Below are positions 1-6,879 of a DNA stretch of 64,000 nt, one piece after another (position 1 is the stretch's first letter; each line of letters begins with the position of its first letter). The stretch spans positions 41,218 to 105,217 of the forward strand of contig JBBPYR010000135.1 of assembly GCA_038199755.1 (NCBI GenBank), read 5' to 3'. The stretch comes from JBBPYR01 sp038199755 (GTDB lineage Bacteria > Chloroflexota > Ktedonobacteria > Ktedonobacterales > Ktedonobacteraceae). The translations under genes and the position numbers were made by a program. The notes beneath the pieces were generated by a model. It had not been told where the DNA came from. It worked only from the letters and a program-made list of their open reading frames with translations, and ran no database searches.

Positions 1-249
1 GGTACCATCTTCAATGCGTTTCAACGCCGCCTGCACCTCTGTGAGCAGCGACTGCTCATTCACCATGATTGACTGCTCCTGTTGCGTCTCCAGGAAGTCT
101 ACGGCATTCTCTTCAAAATCCTGTGGTGCGTCGGTGTCAACGGAGTCAACAGGCTCTGGATAGGCCTGATCGAGACCCTTCACCTGCCCCTGTAGTTCGG
201 CCTGCTTTGCTAGCAGTCTTGCTTTCATCTTTTGTAGGTCAATTGCCAT
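1..249 (-). CDS. DksA/TraR-family zinc-finger protein, N-terminal part (cut by window edge)
   Basis: The frame opens with ATG at 249 behind a GGAAAGGG ribosome-binding site and runs off the left edge, giving 83 residues. It begins MAIDLQKMKARLLAKQ, a charged helical arm, continues through an acidic loop and ends ALKRIEDGT. In TraR/DksA proteins that last stretch directly precedes the four-cysteine zinc finger, which here would lie outside the window. The family binds in or near the RNA polymerase secondary channel, but short paralogues of this type mostly have no assigned role. It lies downstream of the kdd-kamB pair on the same strand with a 168-bp gap, so co-transcription is possible but unproven. 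Confidence 0.7.
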   Translation of the reverse strand, partial: MAIDLQKMKARLLAKQAELQGQVKGLDQAYPEPVDSVDTDAPQDFEENAVDFLETQQEQSIMVNEQSLLTEVQAALKRIEDGT

Positions 250-417
250 GCTACACATCCCTTTCCTGTGTCGTAAGCACACTGAGTATGAACTTTCCTC
301 TTGCTACACCATTGTACAAAATATGAGGTGGTATGCAATAGTATCTAATGGTCAGGTTCTATTGACAAGGTGTATACGTACAATGCAGAATAGAAGTGAC
401 AAAAATAGCATCCCATA

Positions 418-1512
418 TTATGCGTGAGCTGATCGGTAATGTCCTGAAACCACATCAAAAAGCGGTGGATGCGGTGCGGGCAATACTTTTGTGAATGCAT
501 CGAACAATTGCGCTGAACTACACACATATCCAGGCGTATACGGGTTCACAGTTATAGCTAATACGCGCACCACTTGGGCGACACGCACATGAAGCCCGCA
601 TGCTGCCAGCCGTTGCAGTGTGGCAGTGTGGCAAAAGAGCTTAGTTGCATCATTCACAATCAGCTCGACCTCTTGTTTTGGGGCCTGTTTTGTCCACTGC
701 ACTAGTAGTGTCTGTGCTAGTTCTGCGGTAAATGCGCGGCGCAAAAAGAATGCCTGTGGGCCTGTCTCAAGCTGTTTGGTCATCCACGCTGCCTCAAGTA
801 TGGGTTCTGCACTCTCCTGACACACCTGCGCCACATCCTGTCCGGCAGCGGAGAAAAACGCGAGCAGCCGTGCTTGTGGGTCTCCTGTCTTATAGGCATT
901 TGCCCATTGCGTCTGCGGTGTGAGAAGCCGTTCCAACACATCGCCAGTTCTGCGTGCTACGAGGTCAGGCGTCGCGGCGACACTCGCGCCGGTACAAACA
1001 ATGCATGCATCAGTCACACTCGGCGCGGCAGCTCCAACGCGATTGATCGCACCATCAATCATACTCAGGGTCGCACCGTACTGACGAAAGGTATGTAGAG
1101 CGGTACGTAGGTCACGCAACAGGGTGGGACCCGCAATGACGATTTGGCCAGGATGTAGCACACGGACAAGCCAGATGGGACCAAGCGCGGACCGCCCTGG
1201 CAACTGCACAAGACGCTCAACGCTCGCTCCTTCGCGTTCCGCATGCGTGAGTAGGTCTGTAGCGGTAGCGACCAATATCCCCGTTTGTGGAACATAGCGG
1301 GGTTTGGCTAGGCCCGTAAGGGCATCCGTTGCCTCTCCGTCAAGCCCAAGCGAGGTCAGGGCGAGTTCTTGTGGCGCGTAAAGCCGTTCGTGTAAGAATG
1401 TGGTAAGCAGTTGATTTGTCGTGGTTGTCTTGCCAACATTCTTTGCTAACCCCACTAAGGCCAGACGCTGTATGCCAGCCTGGGCGACCAAATGTGCGAG
1501 TCTTTCCGTCAC
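418..1512 (-). CDS. kamB: KamB-like lysine 5,6-aminomutase reactivase subunit
   Basis: A 364-residue protein with a GTG start that overlaps the kdd stop codon (GTGA), so the two are translationally coupled. Residues 21-29 read GLAKNVGKT, a P-loop one residue longer than the usual Walker A; this spacing, followed by a TSLGLDGE motif and later IDGAINR and a CTGAS segment, matches what I remember of KamB from clostridial lysine fermentation. KamB acts with the MutS-like ATPase KamC to reactivate the adenosylcobalamin enzyme lysine 5,6-aminomutase. Neither KamC nor the aminomutase genes are in this window. The neighbouring kdd gene strongly supports the assignment. The alternative is a generic P-loop NTPase; the name rests on motif memory and context only. 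Confidence 0.65.
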   Translation of the reverse strand: MTERLAHLVAQAGIQRLALVGLAKNVGKTTTTNQLLTTFLHERLYAPQELALTSLGLDGEATDALTGLAKPRYVPQTGILVATATDLLTHAEREGASVERLVQLPGRSALGPIWLVRVLHPGQIVIAGPTLLRDLRTALHTFRQYGATLSMIDGAINRVGAAAPSVTDACIVCTGASVAATPDLVARRTGDVLERLLTPQTQWANAYKTGDPQARLLAFFSAAGQDVAQVCQESAEPILEAAWMTKQLETGPQAFFLRRAFTAELAQTLLVQWTKQAPKQEVELIVNDATKLFCHTATLQRLAACGLHVRVAQVVRVLAITVNPYTPGYVCSSAQLFDAFTKVLPAPHPPLFDVVSGHYRSAHA

Positions 1513-2591
1513 GATGATGCGCCCTTGTTTGCCACAAATCGTCGTTCAAAAAGGGCATATAAACGCGGGTGCGTACGCAGCACTTGCAAGGCAAACTGAC
1601 CGTTATCTGGCATATAGCCATTACCAATCTGCATCTCCACTTCTCTGCCCATCCCCTCAGCACTGAGGGCCGCTACCGTAAAACTGGTTGCCATGCTAAA
1701 GAACAGGATGCGCCCACGCGCTTTTGTGAGCAGAATAGTGGCTAATTCGGTGTGTGGAACATTTACGACGTTAATGGACAGATCAGCTTCATAGTCAGAA
1801 GGTAGGCAGGCATTCTTCACGCGCTCCATCAACTCCAGCGGGCGAGTGGCATCACCTTGTACCAGCACATCTACGACTCCTAATGATGCTACATCACGCA
1901 AGGCGGCCTCGTTATATTCCACTGCCACAATCTGCCCTGTTTTGCCGAGCTGTTGTCGGAGCGCACAGAGCGTGAGCAGACCCGCCACACCACCAGCACC
2001 TATCACCGTGACACGTTGCCCTGCTTGGACAAGGGCAGTCACCCGCGCCGGAGCACCAGCTACGTCGAGCGCGGCAACGACCATTGCCTGCGGTAAATCA
2101 GTGGGCAACTTCGTGATGGGATTGCTACGAAAGAAGATCGCTTTCCCCTCAACCTCAACCTCAGAGCGTTCTGGATAGATGGCATGTATACGCTCAATAG
2201 ATAGTGGTAGCCAGCTGAGCGAGGTCAGGCTGACCACGCTATCTCCTATAGTCAGCATATGGCGTTTGCCATACTCTTCGTCGAGCTGTTCTATTGTTCC
2301 CATCAGGACGCCACCAGAGCCCGTGGTGGGATTATGCATCTTGCCGCGCAACTGCACAATTTCCAAAATCCGTTGCTTAATACATTCAAGATCGTTGTGG
2401 CATGAAGAGGCTATTTGGGTGAAACTAGCCGAATCGATATGGAGTTTCTGAACAGCGACCAGTGTCTCCGTGAGAAATGCCGTAGGGGTATTATCTAGCT
2501 TCCATGCCGGTTGTGGCAACGAGCCAGTAGGCTCAAGCACGCGATGAATACCGTAATGGCGTTGTATATCTTGCTCAGAGAGAGATGACAT
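1509..2591 (-). CDS. kdd: L-erythro-3,5-diaminohexanoate dehydrogenase
   Basis: A 360-residue protein starting at ATG 2591 behind GGAAGGG. It carries a Rossmann NAD-binding motif GAGGVAG at residues 198-204 and the GSGGVLMGTI and SINVVNVPHTE segments typical of Kdd. The enzyme oxidatively deaminates (3S,5S)-3,5-diaminohexanoate to 5-amino-3-oxohexanoate with NAD(P)+, the third step of lysine fermentation to acetate and butyrate. Length is as expected for the family (about 350 residues). It is followed without a gap by the KamB-like gene. The other enzymes of the pathway (lysine 2,3-aminomutase, lysine 5,6-aminomutase, Kce, Kal) are not encoded here, so they must lie elsewhere or the pathway is incomplete. 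Confidence 0.85.
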   Translation of the reverse strand: MSSLSEQDIQRHYGIHRVLEPTGSLPQPAWKLDNTPTAFLTETLVAVQKLHIDSASFTQIASSCHNDLECIKQRILEIVQLRGKMHNPTTGSGGVLMGTIEQLDEEYGKRHMLTIGDSVVSLTSLSWLPLSIERIHAIYPERSEVEVEGKAIFFRSNPITKLPTDLPQAMVVAALDVAGAPARVTALVQAGQRVTVIGAGGVAGLLTLCALRQQLGKTGQIVAVEYNEAALRDVASLGVVDVLVQGDATRPLELMERVKNACLPSDYEADLSINVVNVPHTELATILLTKARGRILFFSMATSFTVAALSAEGMGREVEMQIGNGYMPDNGQFALQVLRTHPRLYALFERRFVANKGASS

Positions 2592-2789
2592 TCACGTACG
2601 CCCTTCCTTTCACAGCCGTTTTTGTGCTTTTGACAGTTCTATGATACATCATACGTCATCTGCCGTATAATATGAGGTACAATGCAGGTGAATGAGAGTT
2701 CTTACTATCCGCTTCTGCTCTCTCAACCTTTCTGTCAAGCATGTATGGTACCAGTAATGTAATATTAAAAAGGATAAGGATGTTCTGTT

Positions 2790-4796
2790 ATGACAACACC
2801 ACCAAACAATGATTCTCAGCAGTCAGGCCTTGTAGTACAAGAAGTACCTTCAATCTTCAGTGACTTTGACCTGTATCTGTTTGGGCAAGGCACCAACTAT
2901 CGTGTGTATGAGAAATTCGGGGCACATCTCCGTGAGGTGAACGGTGTTTCAGGCGTAAACTTTGCGGTCTGGGCACCAAATGCACGCAGCGTTTCCGTCA
3001 TAGGTGATTTCAATGGCTGGAATCGCGGCGAGCATCCCATGCGCCAAAGGCACAACGATTTGGGAGTATGGGAATGTTTTATCCCCAACCTGGGTGTCGG
3101 CACCATTTATAAATATGCCATCTATTCATATCACAACAACTACTCAGCTGATAAGACCGATCCCTATGGTTTCGCGCTGGAGGTGCGGCCACGAACAGCT
3201 AGCATCGTCACGGATATTCATACATACAACTGGCAAGACGCGGCATGGCTGGAGACACGCGAGAAACACCAACAACTGAATGCCGCCATCTCCATCTACG
3301 AGGTTCACCTCGGCTCCTGGCGCCACATACCGGAACGCCATCAGGAAGGGGTTACCGAAGAAGATCGTTTCATGACCTATCGCGAGCTAGCGGTTTCCCT
3401 GGCATCGTACGTCAAAGAGATGGGTTTCACTCATATCGAGCTAATGCCAATCACGGAGTATCCTTTTGATGGCTCCTGGGGCTATCAAGTAACGGGCTAC
3501 TTCGCGCCAACCAGTCGTTTTGGCACCCCTGAAGATTTTCAGTATTTTGTCGATTACATGCATCAGCAGGGTATCGGCGTGCTGCTTGACTGGGTTCCAG
3601 CTCACTTCCCCAAGGATGGTACTGCCCTAAGCTACTTCGATGGCACGCACCTCTATGAATATGCCGACTCGCGTATAGGTGAGCATAAGGGATGGGGAAC
3701 CTACGTCTTTGATTATGGTCGCAGCGAGGTCAAGAACTTCCTTGTGAGCAGTGCCCTCTTCTGGCTCCACGAATATCATATCGATGGTTTACGTGTGGAT
3801 GCCGTCGCTTCAATGCTCTATCTCAATTACTTGCGCCCTGATGGTGAATGGATTGCGAACCAGTATGGCGGGCGCGAACACCTAGAGGCTGTCGATTTCC
3901 TGCGCCTACTCAATGAGGCGGTCTATAAAGAAGAGCAGGGTGCGATCACCGTTGCGGAAGAGTCTTCGGCGTGGCCTCTGGTGTCACGGCCAACCTATGT
4001 GGGCGGCTTAGGCTTTAGTTTCAAATGGAATATGGGATGGATGCATGATATGCTCGAATATATGCACCTTGACCCTATCCATCGGCGTTACCATCACAAT
4101 GATATTACGTTCTCTTTGATGTACGCCTATTCAGAAAATTTCGTTCTTCCACTTTCACATGATGAGGTCGTACACATCAAGGGATCAATGATTAACAAGA
4201 TGCCAGGAGACCTCTGGCAAAAGTTTGCTAACTTACGAGCATTTTACGGCTATATGTGGGGACACCCGGGGAAGAAATTGCTGTTTATGGGAAACGATTT
4301 TGGACAATGGCATGAATGGAATTACGCGCAGAGCCTGGACTGGCACCTTTTGGAGCCACCCAGTGACCCTCACCATGCACAGTTACGCGACTATGTGCGT
4401 TCCCTCAATCTGCTCTACCAAAGTGAGCCAGCGTTGAGCGCACTAGATAACGACCCCGAGGGCTTCTCCTGGATTGATCCTCATGATTCAGATAATAGTA
4501 CTGTTTCATTTATTCGTCGTAGCAAGAAACCAGAAGAAACACTCGTCTTTGTGTGTAACTTCACCCCCGTTCCACGTCTGGGATATCGTCTGGGAGTGCC
4601 TGATGATGGAACATATTACGAAGTTCTCAATAGCGATGATAACCGCTTTGGGGGCAGTGGACTGATTAACACGAACATGATGCAAAGCACACCCATTTTC
4701 TGGCAATCTTGGCCACATTCTATTCAGCTGACATTACCCCCTCTCGCGACCGTCATACTCAAAAGGCAGTCCAATGTAGAGGCAGAAGAGAAGTAA
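2790..4796 (+). CDS. glgB: 1,4-alpha-glucan branching enzyme (GH13)
   Basis: A 668-residue GH13 enzyme that transfers alpha-1,4-glucan chains to form alpha-1,6 branches in glycogen. The ATG follows an AAGGATAAGGA ribosome-binding site. A CBM48-type domain (about residues 35-130, with NFAVWAPNA and GDFNGWN) precedes the TIM barrel. Catalytic residues can be placed: nucleophile D337 in GLRVDAV, acid/base E390 in VAEES, and the transition-state aspartate D458 in PLSHDEVVH. It ends with an all-beta domain. No glgA, glgC or glgP is adjacent; instead a LOG-family gene follows 4 bp downstream in an apparent two-gene operon. A TATAAT at 2666-2671 could be the -10 box, but its -35 is poor. Confidence 0.95.
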   Translation: MTTPPNNDSQQSGLVVQEVPSIFSDFDLYLFGQGTNYRVYEKFGAHLREVNGVSGVNFAVWAPNARSVSVIGDFNGWNRGEHPMRQRHNDLGVWECFIPNLGVGTIYKYAIYSYHNNYSADKTDPYGFALEVRPRTASIVTDIHTYNWQDAAWLETREKHQQLNAAISIYEVHLGSWRHIPERHQEGVTEEDRFMTYRELAVSLASYVKEMGFTHIELMPITEYPFDGSWGYQVTGYFAPTSRFGTPEDFQYFVDYMHQQGIGVLLDWVPAHFPKDGTALSYFDGTHLYEYADSRIGEHKGWGTYVFDYGRSEVKNFLVSSALFWLHEYHIDGLRVDAVASMLYLNYLRPDGEWIANQYGGREHLEAVDFLRLLNEAVYKEEQGAITVAEESSAWPLVSRPTYVGGLGFSFKWNMGWMHDMLEYMHLDPIHRRYHHNDITFSLMYAYSENFVLPLSHDEVVHIKGSMINKMPGDLWQKFANLRAFYGYMWGHPGKKLLFMGNDFGQWHEWNYAQSLDWHLLEPPSDPHHAQLRDYVRSLNLLYQSEPALSALDNDPEGFSWIDPHDSDNSTVSFIRRSKKPEETLVFVCNFTPVPRLGYRLGVPDDGTYYEVLNSDDNRFGGSGLINTNMMQSTPIFWQSWPHSIQLTLPPLATVILKRQSNVEAEEK

Positions 4797-4800
4797 AAGT

Positions 4801-5712
4801 ATGAGCCGCAACTCGGATAAAAAATCTTTGAATGGTGCAAACACCAATCAACCACGAAAAAATAGCAAATCATCGCCCCGTCATCGTTATCGCTCACTAC
4901 GAAACGAGGTAGCAACCACGGAGGATGAACGCCTGCTTCGTCGGCCCACGCAGCCGTTGGTCAGTCCGACAGAGGACATGCCTCAAGAGCAGGAGAAAGA
5001 GGAGCAGCATGCCCAGGAGCGTGCTCTCCACTTTGACTTTACCCTGACAGACCCCTGGCGCGTGTTTCGCATCATGGGCGAGTTTGTCGAGGGCTTTGAC
5101 TCACTTGCCCATATTCCACCGTCCGTGACCATCTTTGGCTCTGCCCGCCTACAACCTGAGCATCCAGCCTATAAGGCGGCGGTTGAAACAGCAAAATTGC
5201 TGGCAAAAGCTGGCTTTGGCGTGATAACAGGTGGCGGTCCGGGTATTATGGAGGCGGCCAACCGAGGCGCACAGGAGGCTGGCATGTGCTCTGTTGGCTG
5301 TAATATAGAGCTACCCTTTGAACAAAAACCCAATCCTTACCTGGATATTTCGCTCGATTTCAGCTACTTCTTTGTACGCAAAACGATGTTTGTCAAATAT
5401 GCTGAAGCCTTCATCATCTTTCCCGGTGGCTTCGGCACGATGGATGAACTGTTTGAGGCTCTTACGCTGATCCAGACGAAAAAAGTCAGCCACTTTCCAG
5501 TTATTCTCTATGATTCAGCCTACTGGAAGGGTCTGCTTGATTGGGTACGATCTACTATGCTCCAATATGGTGCTGTTAATGAAGATGACATCGCCTTGCT
5601 CCACCTCTGCGATGACCCACAAGAAGTTTGCCGTATCGTTGTCGATGCCTATCAGGAAAGCTATCGGCAGGAGCGTTCACCCCTCGATCATCGCGAACAA
5701 TCTATTCGTTGA
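4801..5712 (+). CDS. LOG-family (TIGR00730) Rossmann-fold protein
   Basis: A 303-residue protein. The family fold is shown by GGGPGIME at residues 144-151 and PGGFGTMDE at 208-216, the two motifs that form the active site of LOG proteins. Plant LOG and several bacterial members hydrolyse nucleoside 5'-monophosphates, releasing ribose 5-phosphate, and related proteins bind nucleotides (PpnN). The first 75 or so residues are Arg/Ser/Glu-rich, look disordered and are not part of the fold; they make this protein longer than typical LOG proteins (about 180-200 residues). It starts 4 bp after glgB, which implies joint expression. Its substrate cannot be read from the sequence. Confidence 0.85.
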   Translation: MSRNSDKKSLNGANTNQPRKNSKSSPRHRYRSLRNEVATTEDERLLRRPTQPLVSPTEDMPQEQEKEEQHAQERALHFDFTLTDPWRVFRIMGEFVEGFDSLAHIPPSVTIFGSARLQPEHPAYKAAVETAKLLAKAGFGVITGGGPGIMEAANRGAQEAGMCSVGCNIELPFEQKPNPYLDISLDFSYFFVRKTMFVKYAEAFIIFPGGFGTMDELFEALTLIQTKKVSHFPVILYDSAYWKGLLDWVRSTMLQYGAVNEDDIALLHLCDDPQEVCRIVVDAYQESYRQERSPLDHREQSIR

Positions 5713-5740
5713 TGTTTAGTGGTGTATTCTATGACTATAG

Positions 5741-5783
5741 GAAGGTTATGTTTGGTGAATAGCAAGTACCAAACATAACCTTC
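5741..5783. terminator. Bidirectional hairpin between LOG gene and ROK kinase
   Basis: A perfect 16-bp inverted repeat (GAAGGTTATGTTTGGT at 5741-5756 and its complement at 5768-5783) with an 11-nt loop. It lies between two convergent genes. There is no strong T tract on either side, so its efficiency as an intrinsic terminator is inferred from position and stem length. Confidence 0.6.
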
Positions 5784-5829
5784 TAGCTAGCAAACCCTTC
5801 ATAAACTCTACCTCATTTACGTACTAATG

Positions 5830-6747
5830 CTACGTGCTTCCTACTATAGGCGTTGGACCCTCGCCCGCGGCTTGCTCGGCAAGTGCCAACGCACCCAACA
5901 CCCCCGCCCGACTACCCAACCCTGGTGGCACGATATACGCGTCGATCTGTCGGAGAATGGTCGGTGCTTGGATGTACCCATTGAGCAAGGCTTGCACTCT
6001 CTGCTGAATCAACGGGAACAGGTGGCTCTGACTCATGACTCCGCCACCCAGGATAATGCGTTGTGGAGATAGCATACAAATGAAGTTGACGCAGGCGAGT
6101 GCCAGATAGTGCGCTTCCAGAGCCCAGGCCGGATGATCGGGGGGAAAGCTCTCAGCTGACACACCCCAGCGAGCTTGTAAGGCGGGTCCGCTTGCTAAGC
6201 CCTCCAGGCAGTTGCCATGGTAGGGACAACTGCCTGGGAAGGGGTCATCTTGTCGGTCCTGTGGCAGAAGAATATGGCCCATCTCGGGATGGAGTAAGCC
6301 GTGCATCACCCGTCCGTTGCTCAGACCACCGCCGCCGATCCCTGTGCCCACAGTGAGGTAGAGGAACGTGGTGAGGCCTTGAGCGTTACCCCAGCGCCAC
6401 TCGCCAAGCGCGGCAACGTTGACATCGGTATCGAAGCCGACGGGCACGCTGAGTGCTCGCTGGATGGTCCCAACCATGTCGGTTTGCGCCCAGCCCGCTT
6501 TGGGGGTCGAGGTGATGTAGCCATAGTCTAGCGCATGACGATCGGGCGATACTGGGCCAAACGACCCGATGCCAACCGCTGCAAGCGGTGCAGCACGTTG
6601 CTGTTGCTGGAAGAAAGCGATAATCCGTGCTAGCGTCTCCTCGGGCGTCGTAGTTGGAAAGGATGTCTCAGCTCGCAGCTCTTCCGGGCCTGAGCCGACC
6701 GCGCACACGATCTTGGTGCCACCTGTTTCGATGCCTCCATATAACAT
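5830..6747 (-). CDS. ROK-family sugar kinase (fructokinase/mannokinase-like)
   Basis: A 305-residue kinase with the N-terminal phosphate-binding motif GGIETGGTK and the catalytic DTDVN region. It carries a zinc site, GHI followed by CPYHGNC, which is characteristic of the Bacillus fructokinases YdhR and GmuE. These phosphorylate fructose and often mannose at C6. ATG at 6747 follows GAAAGGAG. It lies 132 bp downstream of a beta-mannosidase on the same strand, so phosphorylation of mannose released from mannan oligosaccharides is the likely job; this mirrors the gmu locus of Bacillus. No sugar transporter is adjacent. The exact hexose specificity is inferred. Confidence 0.85.
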   Translation of the reverse strand: MLYGGIETGGTKIVCAVGSGPEELRAETSFPTTTPEETLARIIAFFQQQQRAAPLAAVGIGSFGPVSPDRHALDYGYITSTPKAGWAQTDMVGTIQRALSVPVGFDTDVNVAALGEWRWGNAQGLTTFLYLTVGTGIGGGGLSNGRVMHGLLHPEMGHILLPQDRQDDPFPGSCPYHGNCLEGLASGPALQARWGVSAESFPPDHPAWALEAHYLALACVNFICMLSPQRIILGGGVMSQSHLFPLIQQRVQALLNGYIQAPTILRQIDAYIVPPGLGSRAGVLGALALAEQAAGEGPTPIVGST

Positions 6748-6806
6748 ATATTTTGGCTATGCTCCTTTCTCCATCGTTGTTTGATGTTCTAGAGAACACT
6801 ATATTC

Positions 6807-6820
6807 TCTGGTATACTAGA
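6807..6820. promoter_or_regulatory. Possible operator upstream of ROK kinase
   Basis: TCTGGTATACTAGA is a near-perfect palindrome around a GTATAC core, 60 bp upstream of the kinase start in the gap after the mannosidase gene. GntR-family operators often have such a core, but no GntR gene is nearby. It is a weak candidate only. Confidence 0.25.
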
Positions 6821-6879
6821 GTAGCCTGCGAGAAATGCGTTGTGCTGTTCCACTGTAACCGGATTAAGCAAGCGTATCT

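Noticed and set aside
69..326. Open frame of 85 codons on the plus strand
   Set aside because: It lies opposite the DksA/TraR-like gene, has low-complexity Pro/Ser/Arg composition and no ribosome-binding site.
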